Origin: Thamnocephalis sphaerospora
Taxonomy: Eukaryota > Zoopagomycota > Zoopagomycetes > Zoopagales > Sigmoideomycetaceae
DNA length: 26,319 nucleotides
Assembly (NCBI GenBank): GCA_003614735.1
Contig: KZ992614.1
Coordinates: 1 to 26,319, forward strand
Reading direction: 5' to 3'
Shown: piece after piece, positions 9,348 to 19,073 of the stretch
Position numbering within the stretch: the stretch's first letter is position 1
Layout of the letters: each line of letters opens with the position of its first letter
Made by a program: the position numbers and the translations under genes
The notes under the pieces: model-generated
Told to the model about the DNA's origin: nothing
What the model saw: only the letters and a program-made list of their open reading frames with translations
Databases searched by the model: none

Positions 9348-9952
9348 ATGCACGGCTTCACCACCAACACCAACTGGGGTGCCGTGGCGCCTGCCGCACA
9401 GCCCGATGCTTTGGGTAGGTAAAGGATGGCGGCGCATCCATCTCACCATGGCAACCCCTTGGCTTGATGCACGCGTCTTTGCCAAGGCGTCAATGATCGT
9501 AATGGCCGTTGTGGTGGTGGTCAGTCCAAGCATCACCAACCTATTAACACACACACACACACACCCTTACGGTGCAGGTCGCATCACACCCAAACGATCA
9601 CGCGAGGATATGTCTGAAGAGGTGAGTTTGTTCAAATACCCGTTGCGAACGTAGCTAACCCCTTGGACGCTCTTTCTGTGTGTGTGTGTGTGTGCCACAG
9701 TGCCCCGAAGCCAAGCGTGCTGCCCATCACCTCTCCTTTTCAGCCGCCGCTCCACAATGGCAACAACAACAACAACAACAACAACAGCAACCGTTGTCGC
9801 TGGCCGACGTGGACATGCTTGATGCGTCCATGCCCGCGGTAATGCCACCCCCGCAGCAGCCTACGCCACCCCCGCAGTCCACGCAGCTCGCAGGGTCGCG
9901 TCGCAACTGGAGCATGTGCATTTTTGCCGAGCGTAGTGGCTGCATGCTCTAG
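9348..9952 (+). CDS. Hypothetical Q-rich small protein
   Basis: Three exons: 9348..9414, 9578..9621, 9701..9952, giving 120 residues. Intron 1 (163 nt, GTAGGT...TGCAG) and intron 2 (79 nt, GTGAGT...CACAG) keep frame. The start is the first ATG after about 750 ATG-free bases and has a good context (TTCACCATGC). The protein begins with a short Asn/Ala-rich segment, then a basic/acidic stretch PKRSREDMSEECPEAKR (about 26-42, possibly a nuclear signal), ten glutamines, an LADVDMLDAS acidic patch, a Pro/Gln stretch, and a C-terminus with RRNW and two Cys. I do not recognise the family. The layout suggests a small nuclear regulator, but that is inference. Intron 1 contains (AC)9 and intron 2 contains (TG)9. 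Confidence 0.72.
9547..9564 (+). repeat. (AC)9 microsatellite inside intron 1
   Basis: Eighteen bases of alternating A and C in the intron before the 44-nt exon 2. It is complementary to the (TG)9 in the next intron. Confidence 0.95.
9677..9694 (+). repeat. (TG)9 microsatellite inside intron 2
   Basis: Eighteen bases of alternating T and G ending six bases before the exon 3 boundary, where a pyrimidine tract would normally lie. It is complementary to the (AC)9 in intron 1. Confidence 0.95.
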
Positions 9953-10299
9953 CCAGATCGACTGGCCAACGTTTTTTCTTTGTTCTGAGCGCAGCATGGA
10001 CGTCCGTCTGCGCTCCCATTTTCATCGCATAGCGTCTCTTTCTCTTTGCTCCTTCTACCCCCCCCCCACACACACCACTCGGCCGCCTGTTTGGCTTTGG
10101 CTGTTTTGCTTTTCTCAATGCGCGCGTGTTTCTGCCAAAACTGTCGGTTTGGTGGTCACAGCCGCGCTCTCGTATGTGTATTACCGAGTAACCCAATAGC
10201 ACACCATTTTCACTATTCGCTTACCCAACCGTAACGGGTCGGCTGAGACGGCGCGACAAGTAAGGAAGATGGCGCTGCGACGAACCGCATGTAGATGGC
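9953..10299. other. Intergenic region 3' of the Q-rich gene
   Basis: This stretch holds the 3' side of the Q-rich gene, a run of eight to nine C residues near 10060-10068 and short T-rich runs. I see no gene. An ATG in good context at 10269 opens a frame that closes after 14 codons. Confidence 0.4.
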
Positions 10300-10926
10300 A
10301 TGCCATTGGATAGGACCCTCTACCGCGTCTTTCACAAACACAGAGTCCCAAAAAAGGCGGGTAAAGCCGAGCTTGTCCATGCGCTACTAGCCAGCTGTAC
10401 CCCCACGCTGGGTGCACATGAACAGCCAGCGCACCGATGGTATGTTCTCCAGCTGTCAGTGCATCCCATGCGTTCGCACAGAGAGCAGGCTGCACCGGTG
10501 GCTAGACGATGGCGCTCGCGACAGCCGCAGTCTGTAGAGGCCGCACAGGGCACCAGCGCGTGCGCCAGTTGGATCCTTTCGATGGCAGTGCAGCGGCACG
10601 TGGCGCAGCAGTGGCCGTGGTTGCCACGCGCCGCGAGCTCTCCCTCGTGCAGGTTTCGTCCCTTGAGCATGTGCACACGCGCCAACCAAGTCTGGCCAGC
10701 CTGGCCCGGTGGTGGAGCGTGCGCCAACGTTCATCGTCATTTCAGACAAGCGCAGTCTGCGTGGGACCCTTGTCCGTCGCATGCGCCTGCTGCCACGGCG
10801 GCCATGACCACCGGGGTGGACAGGCCTACCGACCTGATCCGACCAGTGCGTCCATGGCGTTTCATGTGCGTTGCGTGTCCGGATGCTATACCGTCCGCTG
10901 AGGCCATGCTGCTGCGTCGACGGTGA
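10300..10926 (+). other. Unresolved coding potential (two overlapping plus-strand frames)
   Basis: Two ATG-opened plus-strand frames overlap: one of 208 codons (10300-10926) and one of 130 codons (10509-10901). The second has strongly G/C-ending codons between about 10560 and 10715. A third frame, open from 10667, reads FIVISDKRSLRGTL, faintly like an Sm-fold strand pair, then stops. Frames that trade places like this resemble a multi-exon gene with introns of about 60 nt, but I could not find a splice set giving a recognisable protein. It may be a real small gene upstream of the TATA box at 10934, or intergenic sequence. Confidence 0.25.
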
Positions 10927-10933
10927 TCACGGC

Positions 10934-10940
10934 TATATAG
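10934..10940 (+). promoter_or_regulatory. TATA box of the 587-residue protein gene
   Basis: TATATAG in the context GGCTATATAGC. The last three upstream ATGs are at 10942, 10952 and 10961; a start site about 30 bp after the TATA would lie just past them, leaving a 500-nt ATG-free leader. Confidence 0.55.
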
Positions 10941-11467
10941 CATGAACGCACATGCCATCGATGGTGGCTGGACCCTCTCATCTTTCCCTTCCCCCCTTGC
11001 CCGCCGCGTTCCCTCTCTCTCCTTTATCGTCCTTTCTCGAGTGTAGTCTGGCTCGTGTGCAAACACACGCGTGGTCTTCTCCCGCATCCCTCTTGCGGCC
11101 TTGTTCTTCTCCTCGTCTTCCTCCTTGTCGCCTTGGCCGTTTTGATTGGCATTGCCTTTTTAAAAGCGGTCATCAACTCTTTCCGCATTCGCCGTCTCAT
11201 CTCGCGCACACGTCGAGGCCATTCACCTTTTATCATTCTCGCCGCTATCAACTCGCCGGCCGATTCAACCTACAATACTGCTGCTTTGCTTTCTTTGGCG
11301 CTATTCTTTTTTCGCCACCGTCAACACATTGCATTCACATTGATATCCCCTTCTCCACTGCCACTGCTGTTGCTGCTGCATCGCAGTCTACCGTAGACAG
11401 ACGTGCTCACACGTACACGTCGCCCTCGCTCCCGCCTACCGTACCTTGCTGATCACCGCGACTTGCG

Positions 11468-13231
11468 ATGCATATTGCACAGCTGTGCAGCCCAGACGTG
11501 CTGCCGCCCAAGCGCACTGCCACCGTCGATGATGTGCTGCCCTATGTTGCGTCAAAACAGCCAACGGTCCAGCGACGTTTCTCGGGCCGTTTCACACAAC
11601 TTCGAGGTCAGGTAGAGCGCAGGCTTAGTCGCAGTCTGCGCACACAGCCGGGCTCGCCTCTTTCCAACCGCCACCCTGCCAACGAGCAGCAGCGCGATAC
11701 CGTCGTCAGCGCGCCAGACATGCCGCAGCGACGACACTCGTCCGCTCTCTTCCGCCTGCCTCCCTCCCAGCTCGCGCTCGGTGCGCCCATAGCGGACGAA
11801 CTCGAGGCGGCGTTCTCTCGTCTGTGTACCGATACTGCGGAGATTCAAAGTGAAAATGCTCACCAAAACAAGGCCGACGCCATCCGTCATGGTCACCACG
11901 TGGAAGTTCAAGGCGGCGACCGTGGTAGGCTCGACGCGACCAGTGCTACAGTAGCCGCGACCCCATCAAGCGCCGCAGACGGTGCGCTACCATTGCGCTT
12001 GCGTTTGCTTTCGTCATCTGGCTCGCGGTCCGCCTCTGCGCGCGTACGACCCGCCACCATGTACGACGGCCCGCACTCGGATTCCCCATCGATGGTGGTC
12101 GCCTCAGACACCGCTGTCCTGGGGGCACCGCAGACTCAGCTTCGGTCCACGCCATTGGTGCGACCGACGGTGCGCAGCCTCACTTGGTATGACGATAGCA
12201 CGACCGAGCGGCCGCAGGAGACGCCTGCCACCACACCCACAGCCTACAGGCGCCCGCTGAGATGCAGCACGCTCCGGCCGCGTCTGGTGACAGATAATAT
12301 GCCGGCTGTAAGCGGCACGCCCGAGCTGGCTGCATCCATGCAGCTGCAAGGCACAGCGCCATCCGGTGGAGCCATCACAGCCTCTCCCGTCGACAGCACA
12401 CGCCCTGGCTCTCCGGCCCGTGCGTCGCTATCACTGTGGCGCCGTGGACACGCTCAGAATCGCGCCAACTCTATTTCTGCTGCATCAGGCACAACGCTTA
12501 GCATGGACACGGACGGCGACAGTCGCCAGCCACGGCGCAGTGCTTCGGTGCCGTCCAATGTACGCGGCTCGTTTGTGCACAAATCCACCGACGACACATT
12601 GGCTGATCCCGTGCTGGAGACTGGCCTTGCCAGCTTTTTCCGCACGCAGTTTGAACTTCGGTTTACACGTCCACGCTCGGAAGAACGTCAACGCCGGCAC
12701 CAGCATGCCACCACTTTGCTTGATCTCTTGGCCAACGAACCCGCTAAAGCCCCGCCTGCATCTGCAGGTTTGAGCACGCGCTCATCCAACATTGGCGGCT
12801 CACGTCCGTCCACGCCCTCCATCGCCAGCTGGCTAACAGGCTCGCCCAAGGGTCAAGGCCCTGAGCCAGCCACCATCCGGCTCACGCTGACACCGTCGCT
12901 GATTCGTGGCGACGACAACGATCACGACGCAGACGAGTTCGACTATGGCGGCAACGTTGGCGTGGCCTACGCTGAAAACGACAAGCACGGCGATCGCTGG
13001 CGCACGGCCACCGGCGATGCACCGCCTACCGCCGTCATCGCCACCACCAGAACAACGGCACGGCCTCGAGCCAACAGCGACAGCACCATCCCAAACGACA
13101 GCGTTCTAGGGATAGCAGAGGATGCAAAGACAGCACGCGATAGCGTCGATCACGCTCACCCACAATTTGATTCGGTCGCCTACCTGGCCATGCGGCAGGT
13201 CTACATAGGCGATGCCGACGATGAGGCATGA
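11468..13231 (+). CDS. Hypothetical Ser/Arg-rich disordered protein
   Basis: A single uninterrupted ORF of 587 codons starting at the first ATG after about 505 ATG-free bases of pyrimidine-rich leader. Codons end mostly in G or C, as in neighbouring real genes. The protein is Ser/Thr/Pro/Arg-rich with no membrane segment and no domain I recognise. Basophilic-kinase sites recur: RRFS (36-39), RRLS (51-54), RRHSS (88-92), RANSIS (about 333-338), RRSAS (about 356-360), RANSDS (about 535). SPxR/SP sites (PGSP, GSPAR, GSPKG) are also frequent. The most structured-looking part is around 385-425 (a Phe/Arg-rich stretch, then LLDLLANEP). The C-terminus is acidic (DADDEA). It is probably a phosphoregulated cytosolic scaffold or signalling protein; this is inference only. 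Confidence 0.82.
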   Translation: MHIAQLCSPDVLPPKRTATVDDVLPYVASKQPTVQRRFSGRFTQLRGQVERRLSRSLRTQPGSPLSNRHPANEQQRDTVVSAPDMPQRRHSSALFRLPPSQLALGAPIADELEAAFSRLCTDTAEIQSENAHQNKADAIRHGHHVEVQGGDRGRLDATSATVAATPSSAADGALPLRLRLLSSSGSRSASARVRPATMYDGPHSDSPSMVVASDTAVLGAPQTQLRSTPLVRPTVRSLTWYDDSTTERPQETPATTPTAYRRPLRCSTLRPRLVTDNMPAVSGTPELAASMQLQGTAPSGGAITASPVDSTRPGSPARASLSLWRRGHAQNRANSISAASGTTLSMDTDGDSRQPRRSASVPSNVRGSFVHKSTDDTLADPVLETGLASFFRTQFELRFTRPRSEERQRRHQHATTLLDLLANEPAKAPPASAGLSTRSSNIGGSRPSTPSIASWLTGSPKGQGPEPATIRLTLTPSLIRGDDNDHDADEFDYGGNVGVAYAENDKHGDRWRTATGDAPPTAVIATTRTTARPRANSDSTIPNDSVLGIAEDAKTARDSVDHAHPQFDSVAYLAMRQVYIGDADDEA

Positions 13232-13621
13232 TGGATACAATGTCACAAGGCGACATCTGCGCAAGGCAGTCTATCCGCTATGTATCATACTACTGCTGCA
13301 GAGCAAGTTGCTCGTATATTTATCCACGCATCTCTTCCATGTAATACTACCACGTCAGTTTACCAATGCTACCATGCACGGTCTCCTTTTTCATCGCAGC
13401 GCTTCTGCCATACCATTGCAATAACAGTCACGCGCCCAGTTTAAAGTTACAAACATTTTATCACGGCAACGCTTTCATCCGCCAAACAGCGTCGAATCGC
13501 AGCGTGGCAATCACCTTTTACCCGACACCTTTACGTGTTTGTTGATAAGATATACAGCCGCGCTCGCCCAAAAGCATCCAAAACCCATGGCGTCAAATAT
13601 CGAAGCAAAATCCGCTTTGCT
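13232..13621. other. Convergent intergenic region
   Basis: The 390 bases between the stop codons of the 587-residue protein (plus) and PMP3 paralogue A (minus) should contain both 3' untranslated regions. They are more A/T-rich than the flanking genes. I see no gene or repeat. Confidence 0.5.
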
Positions 13622-14292
13622 CTAGGCAGTGTCTGTCTTTTTGGCGGCTGATTTAGTGTCCTCGGCCGTGTACGCTGGCGGCGGGTCATGATGCGACGGT
13701 CCTGCCTCAGCTGACGCGGCGCTAGAGGGATGAGGCGGCGGTTGTAGCTTTGGCTCTGGAGCCGACTGCGGCTGTGGAGTCGGTTGCGGCTGTGGCGAGA
13801 CTGCGGCCGAAACTGGCATCGAGTGCGGCACCAGTCGACGCGCTTCCTCTGGGGTCGCCACGAGAATGACGACTGGCGAGTTGCACCGGCCACCCGGTGG
13901 ATGGTCGTGGCCGGCCTCGAGATCGTTGATGGAGCGGTAGCCCTCGCGTTCGCTGCGCTCGCGCGCCAACTTGAGAATCACATACCAGGCATGGAGAACA
14001 CCTGCACGCAACGTAACGGTAAGCGAATGCTCGCTGTCGCACACTAACATGAGCTAGAACCACGCAGACTGCCACTAGGGCCGACTGCGTGGCCCAGAGA
14101 CCCACTTGCGCACATCCACCCTATGCGCCACCAATGTGAATGTCGTTTACCAGGTACATGTCCGAGCAGCGTCAGCAAAAGGTTGATCAACAGGTCGACA
14201 CCGCAGCCGGCGCGAAAGGCCACCGCTACGGGCGGAAGGATAAAGCCGAGTACGGCGTAGAGAATGTCGCGCTTGGTAACAACAAAAGGCAT
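13622..14292 (-). CDS. PMP3-family proteolipid with long PPxY tail (paralogue A)
   Basis: Two exons: 14292..14151 and 14001..13622, intron 14002..14150 (149 nt, GTAAAC...TGCAG, phase 1); 173 residues. Residues 1-60 are a classic PMP3/UPF0057 domain: TKRDILYAVLGFILPPVAVA (first helix with the PP turn), GCGVDLLINLLLTLLGHVPG (second helix) and VLHAWYVI. PMP3 proteins are small plasma-membrane proteolipids that affect membrane potential and cation tolerance. Unlike the ~55-residue yeast protein, this one carries about 110 extra residues: a charged linker (INDLEAGH), VVILVATPEEARRLV, a Pro/Gln repeat region and PPPAY (154-158), a likely WW-domain ligand for a Rsp5-type ubiquitin ligase. The frame stays open upstream to an ATG near 14502, but the family normally starts at MPFVV. 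Confidence 0.92.
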
Positions 14293-17200
14293 GATTGGCG
14301 TTGAATGCAGGTTCCTGGAAAAGAGCAGTGCGCAAGTGACGACAACAGCGTGCGACAAAAGTAGTCGTGCCAAGAATCCAAAGCGCCAAGAAATCACTCC
14401 TTCCCGACGCCATCCGATCACGTGAGTCATGGCGTCGGAAGCAAAAGGTTGATGGCTCATCCTGCGACGGTTTCCTCGATAGGAGGTGTTGACCTTACGC
14501 ATAAGGGTCAATGGAACGCAGCGGGTGATATCACAGCCAGCAACCAGAAGTTGACCGAGATTCGAACCGGCACAGCGCTGACCGGAACGATCAGACAGCT
14601 GAGCCAGCCATTTCTGGTGACCTCGATACGAAGAGCAGCTATAGCAACACTAGCGTGTGCAAACTGCTCTTTTAGGAAAAAGCCCGCCGCTTTTTTCCTG
14701 CAGTCAAGCAAAAAAACCGGTAAGCAGGAAAGCGGCCGCCTCTTTGCGCACTCCCTTGCAATATAGACGCTCGTGACCTGTTGATCAGACTGGCGCCACG
14801 GCGTATCTGAATTTTCCAGACGCTGAACTGTTGCTGGCGGAATGCCCACCAATAAACAATTGCCACCTCGCCAACGACGGAAATCGGAAAGCGCTATCCA
14901 CGATTCGTGTTCGCCACAGCTAAAATAGTGACCGCAGACTGTGAAATCACCCAAAGACACGGCTGCACTATTCACCACACGTATGCCAGTGTCATGATTA
15001 CTGATTACCGTGTTGTACCATTAGCATACCTTGACGCGGCTACATCAAGTACTCTGGCTAGTGCTGTCGGCGAATCACGCCTACTGGAGTTGCGACTCGG
15101 AATGCTGTGTGACTATGGTAGCAAATAGTGACACGCTGCACACAGATTTACTGTAGTTCGTTTGATGCCGCAACAGCTACAACGGTCTGTGTCCAGGAGT
15201 CATCTGCTAATAGCCAGTGCATGGATATTGGTGCGAATAAGTAGCATACGGAGCTGCAGTATCTGTTGCAGTGCGACATAGCACATATTGTGGATAATAT
15301 GCCGATTGTGTCCCGCAAGTGTAGGTGATTGATTGGGCAGTGCACGAGAGTCGGTCATATCGGCACTTATTGGCGGTATTGGCACAATATCATGGCTGCC
15401 GCAATTTGAGGTGTGATCGACATTGTGCAGCAGCGGATTCATTGAGCTGCACGCTGTTTGCCCAATGTGAATATACACTTTATACTAAACAGATGGCATC
15501 AGTGGGGACTGTAGTGTGTTTAATGTTGATGGTTTGAGACATTTGGGCCAGCCTAAATGACCTAGACCCATGCTGAATGCTGTATGGTGGTGTTGCACGA
15601 CTCGATGACCAGCTGCTGCTTCTCTACACAAAAGCTAGTACTATAATATACAGTCTTGTGGCATGTTGCCAAAGGATTGACGCTGCTACAGCCATCTCGT
15701 CGCGTGCAAATACTTGGGCTGATGTACCATGCTTGGCCAGCGTTTGCTGGTGGACGCTGTCGTCTTATGCAGTGCCAGATTTCTGCGGTATCATATCTGC
15801 TATAAGTAGCGTGGGTGCGAGTCCGGTAAAAATGAGGATGGCTGCGATGCCTACTGCAACAACGAGAGATACCACGCACACTGCAAGTGCAATGACAGAG
15901 CGCATCTCGAATATTAACAGCTGTGGCGGTTGGCGAGGATGGTTTGATGATGATGTGGGCGGTCAGCAGGCGCACAGCGCCGGTAAGAGCAGGAGAGGTG
16001 GAAATGGTGCTGGGATGCTTGATGTGTGCTTGAAAGTGCTGCCGATGGTAGGATACGGTCGACATATAAGAGCAAATACGATGACGATGATGCTGTCGGC
16101 AAACAGTGGATGTAACGGTGTTACGCACGGCGCTCTCCTACGATGAGGCGTGGCGTCCGTGAAATGCCGGATAGCGACACTTTGGCCGATGTCGCGGCTG
16201 TACGCGGACGCACAGTGTCGCAGCCTGCGCTATTAGGCTAGCAAAAACTAAGGGGTTTAACTTTGTCAGACCGGATTCTGGACTCATAGTGTAGTAATCG
16301 TGTAGTACACAAACATCGCCACTGTAGCCGTTAGCCAATCGCCCAAATATGGTACTATACAACGGCTACTATTTTGACCACATCATGACCAAGGGGTACA
16401 TGGCATTTGCTCAAAGCAGTTCCGCTCACGGCTATTAACGCTCGTCCAGACAAACAGTGTCACAACCTTGGTTGTGCCAGTGCATTGGATACGCGCGATA
16501 CTTGCGCAAAGTATGCCATATACGCATTACCAGTAGGCTCGGCAGTTAGCGGTATTTCCTGCATGCTTCTTCAAGCGCGAGCACGAGTAACCCTGCGCTT
16601 TTGGACCTTCCTCACCATCTCTGTGCCCTATTCTATCACTGGTGTCGGAGCACCAGATGTGCTTGTAGGATGCGGCGATTCTGCCGGCAAAGTGGGTGCC
16701 ATGATAATGTGACGGGGAAATGATGTCGGCACAGCGGTTTGATGAGCGTGTTTCAAATGGACAAAATCTACGCGCGTGCCTCGTCGTAAGCACATGGTGT
16801 AAGTGACCATGTGATTTGCACGCGAGACAGGGCTAAAGAACGGCGGGTGCTATTAACGACAACTCACACTACGACTAGCGTAGGGCACGGCGCGTTAACC
16901 CAAGGGCAGCAGCAACAGTACGGGTGCTTTGGATCCGGGTGGCGATTTGTGTGCAATGGTTGGTCCTTGATCACCAGCGGGCATCTGCGGGGTGTTTCAG
17001 GCCCATCAGTAACCCTTTTTGCCAACGCCCTTGGCCAGCCAGGCATCTGCCAAAGCGGCTATGATTAAATCGTCGCCGCCAGCACGTTACAGTTGCACGT
17101 GGCATGGCACTACAGTGTAACCGGCACTTGTGACGTGGCGGTTTCAGCTTGACGAGTCAGTCCGGCTGCAAAAGCAGGTGGTGCTGACCGTGCCAACTCG

Positions 17201-17843
17201 TGGCCAGACATGGCCACAAGATCTGTCTGAGGATGGTAGTCACAGGATTCCGTATTACGCCGAGATGCACGAACGGACATTGCCGTACATCGGGACATCA
17301 CCCGCTGGCCGCTGTATACATGTCGACTCTCTCTGCTAGATGTCATGCTTGAGATGATGGTTGCATGCTTGGCAGTATTGTGATATTAGCTTCCTACAAG
17401 CAATCTGTAGCAGGACCTGTCATAATCGGCAAGCACCACCGCTCTACAGCTTCTTGTTTTTGTTTGGGATAGCGCCTCAGGCGTCTCACTGATGGCCGTG
17501 TGATGCATAGTCTCAATGCGCTTACCATGTCTAATTCGCTGCAGTTCTAATGTGTACCACTTATACTCATGACGTCGTCTGCATTGGTCATATTTAAGCG
17601 TCTCTCTGCACTGCTACGCAGTGTGCAATAGAGCAGTATGCGCTTGCTGTAACGCTCCAGCACGTTTTACATGCATAACGAGTGCAGCCGAGCTGGCCTC
17701 GGCCTTGTAGGTCTGCGCCAACGCGTGACTTGTCCAAGGCACCTGTGCGGCGGACTGCTACAGCGTACATGCACGTTGTTTTTGCACATCATGCGTTGAA
17801 GGTGATTTACTCAATAGCTTAAAACGGTAAAGACAGCCAAATG
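14293..17843. other. Gene-poor 3.5 kb between PMP3 paralogues A and C
   Basis: I find no firmly supported gene. The sequence is nearer 50% GC than the flanking genes and lacks their codon bias. ORFs of note: a 156-codon minus-strand frame without any ATG (14508-14978), and overlapping 188/189-codon frames at 15562-16146 (listed separately). No tandem arrays, transposon ends or tRNA genes were seen; a solitary GGTTCGAATCTCGG on the minus strand near 14570 lacks tRNA arms. Because paralogue C was found only by splicing two short exons, other diverged small genes may be hidden here. Confidence 0.4.
15562..16146. other. Register-matched ORFs on both strands; hydrophobic 46-codon ORF inside
   Basis: The plus strand has an ATG-opened 189-codon ORF (15577-16146). 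The minus strand is open over the same codon register for 188 codons (16128-15562). In the third minus frame, an ATG at 15905 opens 46 codons to 15765, encoding a strongly hydrophobic N-terminus (SVIALAVCVVSLVVAVGIAA), a membrane or signal segment. A TATA-like TTATATG (minus) lies near 16062-16068. I recognise no family and codon use is not strongly biased, so none is called as a gene; the 46-codon frame is the best candidate. Confidence 0.25.
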
Positions 17844-18306
17844 TTATATGGCAAAATCTACGACTTGGAGCGCGGCACTGCTGTATCTGCGGTTGGCTGC
17901 AAACCGTACATGCATTTGCGCGCTTTCTTTGAGACTGCGGCAGCTGTAGTCGCTTGATTGAAAACAGCCCGCTTCTAAGCCTTCTGTTTCGACACACTCA
18001 ACCTGTAGGGTTTGCTTGTGCGTATGCTTGGAGAATACGTAGTACAGATGGCCGATATCTGAGGGAAAATACGCGTAAGCAATGTGCGAGAGCACGGAGA
18101 GCGCATCGTAACTTACATGCAGCCACCACAAGTGGCTCCAGACTGAGAGAACAGGCGTAGAATGGGCCGTACATGCATGTGAGAGCAAGCGAAAAGTTGA
18201 CCAGCACATGCCAGAAACTGTCGGTAAACACAAACATCAACGAAGCTGACCAGAAGACACCCATGGCAGCGTTGTAGACGTCCGGTTCGTAGGCCATGCA
18301 TTCCAT
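17844..18306 (-). CDS. Highly diverged PMP3-family paralogue (paralogue C)
   Basis: Two exons: 18306..18117 and 18058..17844, intron 18059..18116 (58 nt, GTAAGT...CCTCAG, phase 1); 134 residues. The ATG has a strong context (TCCACCATGG). It aligns over its length with paralogue B. DVYNAAMGVFWSASLMFVF matches DVFFLVLALFWPPVAVFAS, HVLVNFSLAL matches DLLVNLLLNI, and after the intron IGHLYYVFSK matches ISHAWYAILK, with GLEAG beyond. The intron has the same phase and lies just before the I-x-H motif, as in the two paralogues. The signature PP of the first helix has become SA, and the tail lacks PPxY and is short. It is presumably a membrane protein; it may be neofunctionalised or decaying, but both exons are free of stops. 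Confidence 0.68.
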
Positions 18307-18446
18307 GGTGGATGAATATGTCAAAAGTATGAATACAACCAGCCAACAAACCAGTGCAGACGGGTAGCGAGGTAAGGAGATTGCTGTGCCGATGTGGTGG
18401 CGCAATGTAGAGGACAAGTGATTTAAACGGCTACTTGTATGGCGGT

Positions 18447-19073
18447 CTAGTATGATAATATAGTGCTACGACTGCGCGGTGGTGACGAAAAGGCGCACCA
18501 GTTGGTGGATGCTGATGGCAGTGGCACTGGAATGTGGAAAGGCGGCAAATGCTCTTCTTTTGCCGGGGAAGCACGGCTTGCCGCTTTTATGGGTGGGCTA
18601 CGGAGGCACCTTAGGACAAGCCCAAGCAAGGCGTATGCAACACAGGCGTGTGCGGCGGGGCTAATTTGCGATGAAGCTACAACAACTGCGGGCGAGGGGT
18701 AATGCTTGCCTGCAAAAATAGCGAGTGGTACTATGCTTGTATGGTATAGATGTTTGGTGCGCACTGATGCGCTATAAAGTGATGTCATAGTCAACTGTCG
18801 TGTAGTTTTGAATGAGCTTTTGCTGCATTGAGAAGTGCTTGTTTCAGCATGCAGCGCAAGGCGATACGTTCTACCGGAGTTGGCATGAGCGTGGGATGGC
18901 AGCGCATTCTGTTTACGGTATGCTGTAGCACCAGTCAACGCCGACAATATCCACTCTTGCTGTATAAGGCAATGTGCGGTGACACGGTAATGCGCAGTAC
19001 CCAAAGCATATGGTAGCGTAGTTTGGGATGCTGTGATGAGCAGGACGCCGTGAAAGAGTAGAATTAGCGCCAT
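18447..19073 (-). other. ATG-opened 208-codon ORF, uncertain
   Basis: A minus-strand frame of 208 codons opens with ATG and a hydrophobic start (ALILLFHGVLLITASQ) that could be a signal peptide. The rest is Ser/Thr/Ala/His-rich with scattered Cys. Codon use is not biased like the firm genes, no family is recognised, and an open stretch of this length is not improbable in about 5 kb of non-coding DNA. I leave it as a candidate only. It lies between PMP3 paralogues C and B on their strand. Confidence 0.22.

Noticed and set aside
9567-9848. Minus-strand ORF with a poly-Val run
   Set aside because: Antisense reading of the CAA (poly-Gln) repeat and TG microsatellite of the Q-rich gene.
10727-10803. 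Sm/LSM-like strand (FIVISDKRSLRGTL)
   Set aside because: The frame stops 13 codons later and no phase-compatible exon supplies the D-x-x-x-N-x-x-L part of an Sm motif; likely coincidence.
11055-11396. Plus-strand ORF with a long hydrophobic segment (LLLVFLLVALAVLIG)
   Set aside because: It begins with GTG, contains no ATG, and arises from the pyrimidine-rich leader of the 587-residue protein gene, where CTT/CTC/TTC triplets give hydrophobic residues in any frame.
14540-14620. tRNA-like B box (GGTTCGAATCTCGG) with an A-box-like TGGCTCAGCTG upstream on the minus strand
   Set aside because: The T stem does not pair, the acceptor arms are not complementary and no anticodon arm can be placed.
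14508-14978. 156-codon minus-strand ORF upstream of PMP3 paralogue A
   Set aside because: It contains no ATG, opens with GTG, has no recognisable motif and no convincing upstream exon.
14293-17843. Possible centromere (ORF-poor, lower GC)
   Set aside because: The GC drop is modest, there is no AT-rich core or repeated motif, and chromatin data are needed; nothing in the sequence alone supports it.
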